This document shows, piece after piece, positions 19,232 through 27,829 of a stretch of 64,000 nt of DNA. The DNA comes from Oscillospiraceae bacterium (lineage in GTDB: Bacteria > Bacillota > Clostridia > Oscillospirales > Ruminococcaceae): positions 1 to 64,000 of the forward strand of contig JAUNSK010000007.1 of NCBI GenBank assembly GCA_030539275.1, read 5' to 3'. Numbering within the stretch: the stretch's first letter is position 1; the number at the start of each line of letters is the position of its first letter. Both the position numbers and the translations under genes were made by a program. Under the pieces are notes generated by a model. It saw nothing but the letters and a program-made list of their open reading frames with translations. It did not search any database and was not told the origin of the DNA.

Positions 19232-20146
19232 TTATCCTTTTATTCCGCCTGAATAAGTAATACCCTCTACAAGATAATCCTCTCCGTAAAAAAACATAAG
19301 CAGAGTAGGGATCATGTATATTACTGCAACTGCAAATGCAAGTCCGACATCTCCTGTGTTTATCTTTGAAAGAAAAACGCTCAGCGGATGATAGTCACTG
19401 TCTGACAGCATGATAAGCGGCTGTTCAACCATATTCCAGTAATCTATAAACAGCAGCAGTGAAACAGAAAATATCGCACTTCTTGAAAGAGGAAGGCATA
19501 TCTGTGTAAATATCTGAATTTCACCCGCACCGTCAAGCTTTGCAGCCTCAATGTACGATGATGGGATTCTTCTCATGATCTTTGCCAGAAGAAATACGCT
19601 GAACGGTGCAAATATGCCGGGAAGAATGATCGACCATCTTGTATTGAGAATTCCAAACCAGTCTGCTACGAGATAATTCGGAACAAGAGTTACCTGATAC
19701 GGCATAAGCATAAGTATTACGTAGACAAAGAAAAGAATCTCCTTGAACTTTCCCCTGTACCTTGCAAAACTGTATGCTGCAAGAAGTGCAACAAAAATCT
19801 GGAAAAACACTATAGGTGCCACCAGCAGTACTGAATTCCAGAATTTCATAAGATAATCCGAGGATTTGAAAAGAACTGTCTTGTACTGATCAAAGGTTAC
19901 CTTGTCCGGGATAATCTTAAGATTCAGTTTTTCTGAAATATATGTTTTCTTCTGTTCCTTGTCATCAAAGTTGCTGATCATCGCACCATAGTTGGCATTG
20001 ATCTCTTTTTCGGTCATAAATGAGTTTGCTATTGTCATTACTGTAGGAAAAAGAAAGATAACAGCACTGACGACTGCATATGCTGTAAGAAATATCTGAA
20101 GGACCCTTTTTCTGATTTTCCCGGCCCTGATGCCTGCTTTCTTCAA
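19232..20146 (-). CDS. Carbohydrate ABC transporter permease, MalG/YesQ type
   Basis: This 304-residue inner membrane protein has about six helices and the cytoplasmic EAA loop YIEAAKLDGAGEIQIFTQICLP (shown partly) that docks the ATPase. The start is a TTG at 20146, five bases after the end of the preceding permease stop, with a GGATGTGGAG ribosome site overlapping that gene's last codons. An enlarged extracytoplasmic loop after the first helix (about 45-85) is longer than in classic MalG. No ATPase gene lies in the operon, so a shared MsmK-type ATPase elsewhere is likely. Confidence 0.9.
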   Translation of the reverse strand: MKKAGIRAGKIRKRVLQIFLTAYAVVSAVIFLFPTVMTIANSFMTEKEINANYGAMISNFDDKEQKKTYISEKLNLKIIPDKVTFDQYKTVLFKSSDYLMKFWNSVLLVAPIVFFQIFVALLAAYSFARYRGKFKEILFFVYVILMLMPYQVTLVPNYLVADWFGILNTRWSIILPGIFAPFSVFLLAKIMRRIPSSYIEAAKLDGAGEIQIFTQICLPLSRSAIFSVSLLLFIDYWNMVEQPLIMLSDSDYHPLSVFLSKINTGDVGLAFAVAVIYMIPTLLMFFYGEDYLVEGITYSGGIKG

Positions 20147-20148
20147 AA

Positions 20149-21063
20149 CTACTCCACATCCTTTCCGAACCAGTACTCAACTACAAACAGTACAGCAATA
20201 ATCACTATCATAACGAGTGACATTATTATGGCGGCTGATGAGAGCTTCTGATACTCAAGCAGATTAAATGTATTGTTCATAAAGTGCTGAAGCATATATA
20301 ATGCATCATACGGATAATCACCTGTCAGAAGATATACTTCTCTGAATATTTTAAATGAATTAATGAGTGACAGAATTGTAACAAAGAGTATTGTGGGAGA
20401 AAGATACCTGAGCTTCAGATGGAAAAATTTATAACACGGGCCTGCTCCCTCAAGAGTTGCAACTTCCAGTATATCATTCGGGATATTGTTAAGCGCCGTC
20501 AGAAATAAAATCATGTTGTAGCCAAGGTTCTTCCACAGGAACATTATTATGACAACGACCATTCCCAGCCCGGATTTGAGCCAGTCAACATTCTCGATTC
20601 CCAGAACGTCAAGCATCTGGTTTACTGTGCCTGTCTTATAGAACATTATCTGCCATATCAGAACAACGGATGCAGTAGGTACCATCATAGGACAAAGAAA
20701 TGATGCCCTCAGCTGACTTTTGAAGGGAATTTTGCTGTCCAGCACCAGCGCAAGGATTATTGAGAGTACAACTGCCGCTGGTACCGCCACAGCAGAAAAA
20801 ATCAGTGTATTCCTGGCAGCCAGTGTGAATGCATCATTGTGAAGGATCTTCGAAAAGTTCTCCAGACCGACAAATTTTTTATTGATGGGGTTGTCCACGA
20901 CCGAATAAAAAACGACGACCAGGAAAGGCAGTATGTAGAACACGAGAACACCGGCTACACTAAGACCGAGAAATGACCACTCTGTAATTCTCTCGCTCTT
21001 TTTAAGAGTCATGCCTTTTTTCCGGTGTACAGCTACTGCTGTTGCAGAATCTTTTTTTTTCAT
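20149..21063 (-). CDS. Carbohydrate ABC transporter permease, MalF/UgpA type
   Basis: The 304-residue permease has six predicted helices and the EAA-type loop DILEVATLEGAGPCYKFFHL. It is the first gene of the operon and pairs with the next gene's MalG-type permease to form the channel of an importer. The sequence around PMMVPTASVVLIWQIMF is typical of the family. The substrate is not evident. The presence of adaptor and MacB-core-like proteins downstream is atypical for such importers. Confidence 0.9.
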   Translation of the reverse strand: MKKKDSATAVAVHRKKGMTLKKSERITEWSFLGLSVAGVLVFYILPFLVVVFYSVVDNPINKKFVGLENFSKILHNDAFTLAARNTLIFSAVAVPAAVVLSIILALVLDSKIPFKSQLRASFLCPMMVPTASVVLIWQIMFYKTGTVNQMLDVLGIENVDWLKSGLGMVVVIIMFLWKNLGYNMILFLTALNNIPNDILEVATLEGAGPCYKFFHLKLRYLSPTILFVTILSLINSFKIFREVYLLTGDYPYDALYMLQHFMNNTFNLLEYQKLSSAAIIMSLVMIVIIAVLFVVEYWFGKDVE

Positions 21064-21122
21064 TTTGTAATCACGTCTTTCTTTGCTGTTTCCTTTTTTG
21101 CTTATTAATGTCTATATTTTGT

Positions 21123-21141
21123 GTACTAATTATAATAGTAC
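21123..21141 (-). promoter_or_regulatory. Promoter and candidate operator of the transport operon
   Basis: A perfect inverted repeat GTACTA-ATTATAA-TAGTAC contains, on the minus strand, the -10 sequence TATAAT. It lies 60 bases upstream of the first permease gene. No good -35 box is present at 17 bases, which suggests activator dependence. A repressor or activator bound here would cover the -10 box. Confidence 0.45.
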
Positions 21142-21229
21142 ATTAGTCAGATAGTTTTACATAATAATAATACATCAAAATGTAGATTATGTCAAGATAA
21201 TTTCTGTAAACTTTTGTTTCAAACAATTA

Positions 21230-21270
21230 ATACTTTTACCCGCTGCAGGTAAGCTGCGGATAAAAGTATC
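21230..21270 (-). other. Hairpin after the hybrid kinase gene
   Basis: The arms AATACTTTTA-CCCGC and GCGG-TAAAAGTAT form a long stem just beyond the kinase stop, between it and the transport operon promoter. There is no clear T tract on the minus strand. It may stabilise the 3' end or act as a weak terminator. Confidence 0.45.
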
Positions 21271-21280
21271 AATAACTGTT

Positions 21281-23956
21281 TTAAATATTTATTCCGGAAC
21301 GATTCATGATAAATTCATTTTGAGATGAATCTGTACACTTGAGAAACTGATTCAGGACCCTGAACAGCATTTCCTTGTCAAATGGCTTTGACAGGTATCC
21401 GTTCATTCCGCTCTCCATTGCCTGCCTCTCATCATCATCTGAAGCATTGGCAGTCAGAGCTATGATCGGAACACAGTGAGCATCATCCTTTCCTGATGAC
21501 CTTATGCACTTTACTGCCTCATATCCATTCATCAGCGGCATTCTTATATCCATAAGGATAGCATCATATGTACCGGAAGGATTTACAGTAAAAGTATATA
21601 CAGCCTGTTTGCCGTTCATAGCAAGTTCTACTTCAAATCCAGCACTTTCAAGAAGTGCTTTTGAAAACTCTGCATTAAAGTCATTATCCTCTACCAGAAG
21701 CAGTTTTTTGCCTGTGAAATCTATATTTACTGACTTTGACTGGGATATCTGTCTCAGGTTTTCCTTCATATTGTCACACTTTTTGAAATTAACAGTAAAA
21801 AAGAACTTAGCACCCTTATTTTCTTCACTCTCGACATCAAGTTTTCCGCCCATAAGCTCCACAAGGTTTCTGCTGATAGCAAGGCCGAGACCGGTTCCGC
21901 CGAAGGATTTGGTAATATTGGGTTCTGCCTGTTCAAAGCTTTCAAATATCCTTTTCAGATTCTGCGGTCTTATTCCTATGCCGTTGTCTTCTACAGAAAA
22001 CTTAAGCTTTGCATACTCGTCAGTTGTCTGGATCTCATCGATCAGTACACTTATTGTACCGCTGAACGGAGTAAACTTAAGGGCATTTGATGCGAGATTG
22101 ATAAGTACCTGATTTATTCTCAGCTGATCTCCCATAAGCATATTTGATGCATAGTTTCTTATTATTGTAAAGTTTATGCATCTCTGTTCTGCCTGAGGTC
22201 TGATTAGAAGTTCAAATTCTTCAATAAGGTTATTCATGTCAAAAGCTTCATTTATGATGCTCATTTTACCGCTTTCGATCTTTGACATATCCAGAATATC
22301 ATTTACAAGAGAAATAAGATACCTTGTTGATATTCTTATTTTGTCAAGACATCCGTATACCTCATCGTTTTCAAATCTTTCATCATTCTCAATGACATAC
22401 AGTGCTCTGTCTGTCATTCCTTTTATTGCATTGATAGGAGTCCTTATCTCATGTGACATACGTGAGAGGAACTCTGACTTTGCCTTGCTTGCAAGGTCTG
22501 CATTTACCATGCTTATATGAGTTGATATGATTCTTGAAAGCTCCTTGAGAGTAGCTGCTTCATCTGCAAGCAGCTTTCTGTTCTTCTCATGTGTTTCAAA
22601 AATAAGCGAGCCCTTGAAAATACCCTCATTATAGATAGCCGAGAATATATACTGATTCTTGTCATTTTTATCAAAGAGCTTTCTCAACGGCTTTGACAGC
22701 TTTGAAGAGATCTTGGGAGTAAGCTGAAAGATTCCGTCATTTTCAAAATTGTCAAGCAGTACATTATAGTCCCTGCGGTTGAAATCATAGAGCTTGTTAA
22801 AATCTATAGGCTTTCCTTTTTCACACCAGTGATAGGTAAACTTATAGAACATGCTGTCGTCGTTTATTTCAAAGATTATTATTCTGCTGAAATTAAATGT
22901 CCTTGCAATTTTAGGAAGAAGCAGGTTGATAGCACTTTTAAGGTCCCTGGATTTTTCAAGAAGGGAGAACGCAAACGATATTATACTCTTGTTGTAGTTA
23001 GGACTCAGATCCATTATCGTGTCTACGCCCTTGTCAAGAAGAGTATCATCGAGTGCCTTTGAGTCAACAAGATGTGAGACCTCAGAATAAAGAAGACTCG
23101 AACCCTTCTTTGTTTTCTTGGCAAACATGAGAGTCTTGTATGCGAAGTTGAAGAGCTGTTCATATTTTTCAGAGTAAAAGGTATTTACTATTCCTATTGT
23201 ACAGGAAATGCTTATATCCTTCTCCTGTCCTGCATATATACTGTTTACTCTCTGACTGATCGATGTTCCGAATGTTTTTATATATGACTTGTTGGTATTT
23301 TTGGTAAATACCATAAACTCATCCCCGCCGAGCCTCACTACAATATCTGTCGGACGTACAATTGCACTCAGTTTCTGAGCTACCTCTTCAAGTATCGAAT
23401 TTCCGAACTCTCTTCCATAAAGATTGTTTACTTCAAAGAAACTGTCAACGTCTATTATACACAGGGCACACAGCTCGGCTTTCGGCTTGATCTTCAGATA
23501 CTGTTTGATGAGTTTTTCTCCGCTTTCTCTTGAAAACAATCCTGTCAGCTTATCCTTGCCGTCAGATTCCGGACCCAGGTGATCTCTGCTCTCTTCGCTG
23601 ACATCATTTCGTCTGACTGTCATGACCATTTTTACCTTGCGCGTATTTACCGAATCATAGAGCTCAATTTCACCGAAGCAGGATACAGTGATTACTGTTC
23701 TGTTTTTGATGATGATAGGATGCTCACATAAAAATTCTCCGTTCTTTGTAATATTGTCCCTTATGGATGTTATATAATCGTTATATGCTTCAGTAGGAAT
23801 CATACGGCTCATATAAAGACCTGTTACAATATCACTATGTTTAAATCCTGTAATATCGGTAAAGCGTTCATCTGCACTGACTATCCTGAAGTTATCATCT
23901 ATATCTACTTTTAATCGTGCATACTGGGTCTGCTTTACAATTATTTGTTCATTCAT
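21281..23956 (-). CDS. PAS-GGDEF-histidine kinase-receiver hybrid signalling protein
   Basis: The 891-residue soluble protein has, in order: a PAS-like domain (about 5-115), a GGDEF diguanylate cyclase domain with intact GGDEF at 210-214 and an RxxD inhibitory site five residues before it (RPTD), a GAF-like region (about 320-480), HisKA with His502 in RMSHEIRTP, HATPase with GGTGLGLAIS, and a receiver with Asp803 in ILMDIRMP. It can therefore be predicted both to make cyclic di-GMP and to run a phosphorelay. No membrane helix is seen. No Hpt protein or output regulator is adjacent. It lies upstream of the transport operon on the same strand, with about 220 bases between. Confidence 0.92.
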   Translation of the reverse strand: MNEQIIVKQTQYARLKVDIDDNFRIVSADERFTDITGFKHSDIVTGLYMSRMIPTEAYNDYITSIRDNITKNGEFLCEHPIIIKNRTVITVSCFGEIELYDSVNTRKVKMVMTVRRNDVSEESRDHLGPESDGKDKLTGLFSRESGEKLIKQYLKIKPKAELCALCIIDVDSFFEVNNLYGREFGNSILEEVAQKLSAIVRPTDIVVRLGGDEFMVFTKNTNKSYIKTFGTSISQRVNSIYAGQEKDISISCTIGIVNTFYSEKYEQLFNFAYKTLMFAKKTKKGSSLLYSEVSHLVDSKALDDTLLDKGVDTIMDLSPNYNKSIISFAFSLLEKSRDLKSAINLLLPKIARTFNFSRIIIFEINDDSMFYKFTYHWCEKGKPIDFNKLYDFNRRDYNVLLDNFENDGIFQLTPKISSKLSKPLRKLFDKNDKNQYIFSAIYNEGIFKGSLIFETHEKNRKLLADEAATLKELSRIISTHISMVNADLASKAKSEFLSRMSHEIRTPINAIKGMTDRALYVIENDERFENDEVYGCLDKIRISTRYLISLVNDILDMSKIESGKMSIINEAFDMNNLIEEFELLIRPQAEQRCINFTIIRNYASNMLMGDQLRINQVLINLASNALKFTPFSGTISVLIDEIQTTDEYAKLKFSVEDNGIGIRPQNLKRIFESFEQAEPNITKSFGGTGLGLAISRNLVELMGGKLDVESEENKGAKFFFTVNFKKCDNMKENLRQISQSKSVNIDFTGKKLLLVEDNDFNAEFSKALLESAGFEVELAMNGKQAVYTFTVNPSGTYDAILMDIRMPLMNGYEAVKCIRSSGKDDAHCVPIIALTANASDDDERQAMESGMNGYLSKPFDKEMLFRVLNQFLKCTDSSQNEFIMNRSGINI

Positions 23957-24559
23957 AATGTAACCCCTTACTGATCTTTAACATGCTCATTAAAAATGTG
24001 CGGCATAATAAGCTTATGCACAAAATACTGTAATAGTCCGGATTTTACACGGCGCATAAACCTTTTTTACTGTTATATATTCTGTCTGCTGATTTTAATT
24101 TACGAACATAGTATTTCAGAATTATTGTTATCTATTTAAGTAAATTATAGCACATAATGCTTAATAATACAATGAATATCGTTTATTATCTGACAGTTTT
24201 TTTTATTTTTCATAAAAATTTTGTCCTGATTCTGACTCAGATTAAAATTGAACGCAATATAAGATAAAAAGATGATCCCCCGTCAGGTACGGCTGCTGAA
24301 GAACGGTGTCAGGAACCTTAACTTTTCTGCCTTTTTTCTGATGCAGCATAACAGTCCGGCATCACACTGTGTATTGCCCCGGAAAACATAATATGATGCA
24401 TGCGTTGTCCGGGCACCGGTTATCAGCTGATTTATATTTTATCATATCTTGCTGCAACGCACAAAACCATGAACATGCATAATGACAAATACCTGCATCC
24501 CATTCACATTTTTCCAGGTTGAAAAACTACAATTTTTTCAGATTTTTTAAATGTTTATA
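23957..24559. other. Gene-free stretch with a GC-richer, hairpin-rich island
   Basis: No convincing gene was found. The flanks are AT-rich, but 24275-24430 is GC-richer and holds several inverted repeats: TTGCCCCGGA with TCCGGGCA (24374-24415), and GATGC with GCATC (24340-24364). It could be a structured leader RNA for either the hybrid kinase (minus) or the sodium-pump genes (plus), or an independent small RNA. It matched no riboswitch class I could recognise by eye. Confidence 0.4.
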
Positions 24560-24588
24560 TTGCATTGGATGAAAAATTGCGTTATAAT
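24560..24588 (+). promoter_or_regulatory. Promoter of the sodium-pump decarboxylase genes
   Basis: TTGCAT at 24560-24565 and a consensus TATAAT at 24583-24588 are separated by 17 bases. The start codon of the gamma subunit gene is 46 bases downstream. Confidence 0.7.
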
Positions 24589-24633
24589 AGTTTCATATGG
24601 TTTAATTTCAATATATGATAGGAGAGTTTTATT

Positions 24634-25020
24634 ATGCAAATGGAATGGACATACGTTATAGCTGTTGTTATAACCGGTCTGGCTGTTGTATTTCTTGCAC
24701 TTATTCTTCTGATTGTTCTTATTTCCCTGTTTGGAAAGTTTTTCGATTCCATGGAAGTCAGAAAACAAAAGAAGATCAGCGATTCACAGCCTGCCCAGAC
24801 AACACCTGACGTCCAGGAAACAATCACTGATGCAGACGTGCAGGATGAAGATGATGACGACGAAACAGTCGCAGTTATTGCTGCGGCGATCGCAATGATG
24901 GGTGCCGGTGAAGGCAAAAACTACAAGATAAAGTCTGTTAAGCCTGCCCGCAGCAAAAAGGCATCAGGCAGCTCTGTATGGAGCGCAGCTGGCCTTCGCG
25001 AAAATACACGTCCGTTTTAA
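24634..25020 (+). CDS. OadG-family sodium pump decarboxylase gamma subunit
   Basis: This 128-residue protein has one N-terminal membrane helix (about 5-33) followed by an acidic Asp/Glu-rich segment (about 65-82) and a basic tail. That is the layout of gamma subunits of biotin-dependent Na+-translocating decarboxylases, which hold the complex together. A GGAG ribosome site precedes the ATG. The beta subunit gene follows 36 bases later. Small gamma subunits are poorly conserved, so the call relies partly on the neighbour. Confidence 0.75.
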   Translation: MQMEWTYVIAVVITGLAVVFLALILLIVLISLFGKFFDSMEVRKQKKISDSQPAQTTPDVQETITDADVQDEDDDDETVAVIAAAIAMMGAGEGKNYKIKSVKPARSKKASGSSVWSAAGLRENTRPF

Positions 25021-25056
25021 TATTTGTTTCAAATAAAAATGAAAGGGTTTTAATCA

Positions 25057-26250
25057 ATGAGTGAAGTACTACACATTTTCACGGATACGATAAAGGACCT
25101 GGCTGCTACGAGCGGATTCGCCAATCTCGGCTGGCAGGATATATTAATGATCCTGATTTCCTTTGTATTTATGTATCTGGCTATTGCTAAAAAGTTCGAA
25201 CCTCTGCTGCTTCTTCCGATTGCATTCGGAATGCTGCTGACAAATCTGCCGCTCACTGCAATGTATCATCCGGATCTGTTTGCAGATCCGACAAATATCC
25301 AGTACGGTACTATTCTTCATGACGGAGGTCTTCTTGATCTTCTGTATCTCGGAGTTAAGCTTCAGATATTCCCTCCGCTGATATTCCTCGGCATCGGAAC
25401 CATGACAGACTTCGCACCTCTTATTTCAAATCCGAAAAGCTTTATTCTCGGCGCTGCTGCACAGGCAGGTATATTCCTGACATTTATCGGTGCTGCTGCT
25501 CTTGGATTTACTGCTGCTGAAGCTGGTTCAATCGCTATTATCGGCGGTGCTGACGGCCCTACTGCTATTTACGTATCAAGCAAGCTGCTTGGAGCAGGAG
25601 CTTCAATATCAACTGGTACTATAGCCCTTGCGGCATATACTTACATGGCGCTTGTTCCGATCATTCAGCCTCCTATAATGAGAGCTCTTACAACTAAAAA
25701 AGAACGTCTTGTCGTTATGGAAACACTTCGTCCGGTTTCAAAAACTGAAAAGCTTATCTTCCCTATCGCTGTTACTGTAATTATTGCTCTTCTTGTTCCT
25801 TCAGCCGCTCCTCTCGTAGGCATGCTGATGCTCGGCAACCTTCTCAAGGAAAGCGGAGTTTGTGACAGACTTGTAAATACAGCTCAGAACGCACTTATGA
25901 ATATCGTTACAATATTCCTTGGCGTTTCAGTTGGTGCTACAACTACTGCGGACAAGATCCTCAACTGGGAATTCGGTAAGGTAATCATCCTCGGTGTTAT
26001 TGCATTCGGCGTTGGTACAGCATCCGGCGTTCTCTTCGGAAAGATCATGTGCGCTGCTACACACGGCAAAGTTAATCCGCTCATCGGTTCAGCAGGTGTT
26101 TCAGCTGTTCCTATGGCTGCTCGTGTTTCTCAGAAAGAAGGCGCAAAAGAAAATCCTACAAACTTCCTTCTCATGCATGCTATGGGACCGAACGTTGCAG
26201 GTGTTATCGGTTCAGCAGTTGCTGCCGGTGTTCTTTTAAGTATTATCTAA
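25057..26250 (+). CDS. oadB: Sodium-translocating decarboxylase beta subunit
   Basis: The 397-residue integral membrane protein matches OadB/GcdB/MmdB beta subunits, which couple decarboxylation of carboxybiotin to Na+ export. Visible family features are the conserved IGGADGPTAIY segment with its Asp, FLGIGTMTDFAPLISNPKS and the glycine-rich GVSAVPMAARVSQ region near the C-terminus. It follows the gamma-type subunit gene. The carboxyltransferase and biotin carrier genes are not nearby, so the substrate (oxaloacetate, methylmalonyl-CoA or glutaconyl-CoA) cannot be assigned. Confidence 0.93.
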   Translation: MSEVLHIFTDTIKDLAATSGFANLGWQDILMILISFVFMYLAIAKKFEPLLLLPIAFGMLLTNLPLTAMYHPDLFADPTNIQYGTILHDGGLLDLLYLGVKLQIFPPLIFLGIGTMTDFAPLISNPKSFILGAAAQAGIFLTFIGAAALGFTAAEAGSIAIIGGADGPTAIYVSSKLLGAGASISTGTIALAAYTYMALVPIIQPPIMRALTTKKERLVVMETLRPVSKTEKLIFPIAVTVIIALLVPSAAPLVGMLMLGNLLKESGVCDRLVNTAQNALMNIVTIFLGVSVGATTTADKILNWEFGKVIILGVIAFGVGTASGVLFGKIMCAATHGKVNPLIGSAGVSAVPMAARVSQKEGAKENPTNFLLMHAMGPNVAGVIGSAVAAGVLLSII

Positions 26251-26275
26251 TAATCAACGACACATGTCATAATAA

Positions 26276-26315
26276 ATGCCTGCATCAGATAATGTAATAT
26301 CTGATGCAGGCATTT
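26276..26315 (+). terminator. Terminator after oadB
   Basis: A 15-bp inverted repeat (ATGCCTGCATCAGAT and its complement) with a short loop is followed by TTTTATTATT on the plus strand. Confidence 0.8.
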
Positions 26316-26324
26316 TATTATTAT

Positions 26325-26375
26325 CTGAAAAAGCTGCATATGCAGATATTATTCTTGCATATACAGCTTTTTTTA
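26325..26375. terminator. Bidirectional terminator between oadB and the VanY-like gene
   Basis: The arms AAAAGCTG-ATATGCA and TGCATAT-CAGCTTTT form a stem that is followed by a T run on both strands. It lies just beyond the end of the convergent VanY-like gene. Confidence 0.7.
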
Positions 26376-26377
26376 TA

Positions 26378-27502
26378 TCAATATGAAGTTGATGATGCCG
26401 CTGACGTAACAGCAGATGATGATGTGCCTGCCGGGATCTGTGTGACAGATCCTGTTTCAGATGATGCGGGATCAGGTACAGTCGTAGTTTTAAGTTCAGC
26501 TCCTGCTTCAGTAATAGTAACAATAAAGCCATCTACATTGTTTCCCGAAATATCATATTTCCTGTCTACCGGAATAGGTACCTTTGTCTGGCCTTCCTGT
26601 GCCGGTACATAGTAGATCTCATAATCGTATCCATAAACACTGTACCTCAGGTGATCTTTTGAAAATTCATATTTTTTCAGATAATCGATGTATTCTTCAA
26701 GACAAAGTTTCTGTTCATTCATAATAAATGAATGGGGAACTCCGACATATCTGAAATGCCATGGCTGATAGTCAACACCTGTTTTATCTGTTTTGTCCTG
26801 CGGATATCTTACAAGAAATCCGTACTTGTAACAGTTTGAGTTTACCCACGCAAAATCACCCGAAGCATCATATGGTGTAATCTTTCCGCTGCTGCTTACC
26901 AGTGTAAAATCCAATGCATATCCTGTATGATGTTCCGAAAATCCCGGCTGAGGCATATACTCCGGAGTTACATAGGAACTTTGTGTACCCTCATACAATT
27001 CTTTCTGCTGATCCAGTGTCCTGTATGCCGAAGTTATCGTCATATCATTTGTATTATACAATGTATAAAAGTCATCCATCATCTGATTAAGCTTCACAAG
27101 CAGCTCATTCTGGGCAATATGTGTAGGATAAGACAGCTTATAATGCTGTGCAGTCATTGAATCATAAATTGAAGAAGTAGAATCACTGATATCCGGGAAA
27201 TTGTACTTGTGTTCATCATTTACAAGCACAAGAGGCCCTTTTTCAATATCACCTGATGGTTTGTCAATTTCCCTGTATCTCTCGTTGTCAACCATTATTG
27301 ATTTATTTGATGTGGTCTCAGTAGTATATTGTCCGATATCAGGAGGCGAAGTTTCCGTTACAACAGAAATTATGCTCTCCAGATTATCCTCCGCATTCTT
27401 CTTGGCAGCATTTCTCTTCAATGAGTCAAATCCAAAGATGAAAATTATTATCAGAGCAAAAACCCCGAAAATTCTGGGATAGCTTATACGCCTGTTTTTC
27501 AT
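26378..27502 (-). CDS. VanY-family D-alanyl-D-alanine carboxypeptidase (M15B)
   Basis: The 374-residue protein has one N-terminal membrane helix (about 10-26), so it is anchored with its catalytic domain outside. The catalytic part (about 130-270) shows the M15 motifs SAYRTLDQQKELY, GFSEHHTGYALDF (zinc-binding His and Asp) and PWHFRYVG (second His). The family trims the terminal D-Ala of peptidoglycan stem peptides. A Thr/Ser-rich tail ends the protein. No vancomycin-resistance genes are nearby, so a general wall-remodelling role is likely. Confidence 0.92.
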   Translation of the reverse strand: MKNRRISYPRIFGVFALIIIFIFGFDSLKRNAAKKNAEDNLESIISVVTETSPPDIGQYTTETTSNKSIMVDNERYREIDKPSGDIEKGPLVLVNDEHKYNFPDISDSTSSIYDSMTAQHYKLSYPTHIAQNELLVKLNQMMDDFYTLYNTNDMTITSAYRTLDQQKELYEGTQSSYVTPEYMPQPGFSEHHTGYALDFTLVSSSGKITPYDASGDFAWVNSNCYKYGFLVRYPQDKTDKTGVDYQPWHFRYVGVPHSFIMNEQKLCLEEYIDYLKKYEFSKDHLRYSVYGYDYEIYYVPAQEGQTKVPIPVDRKYDISGNNVDGFIVTITEAGAELKTTTVPDPASSETGSVTQIPAGTSSSAVTSAASSTSY

Positions 27503-27829
27503 TTAATCATCCTTTATATATATAAAAATCTTATTTATTAATCTATGTAGTACTATTTTATAACATGAACTGATAAAAGTCAACATAAAACTAATTCTTT
27601 TTTTGTTGGTAACTACTGATGTTGCAAAAAATAAGCTTAAATATTATAAAATCTGACAAGAGATCAGTATTTTTCACTTTCCTGTATGCTTTTTTATCTA
27701 TAGTCAGAGTATGGCATATATGTAATCATAATGCAAAACATATAATTCATACAATTATATTTGTTGATTTATTGAATAGTATAAACGCTTAAAATATTGT
27801 ATAATAATAGAAAAACAGAGGTGGAATGT

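Noticed and set aside
21504-22112. Open frame of 202 codons on the plus strand inside the hybrid kinase gene
   Set aside because: It lies opposite the HATPase and receiver domains and has serine/leucine-rich composition typical of a complement frame.
24370-24460. Cobalamin or other known riboswitch in the 24.3-kb island
   Set aside because: Some short similarities exist, but the conserved box sequences of the classes I know are missing on both strands.
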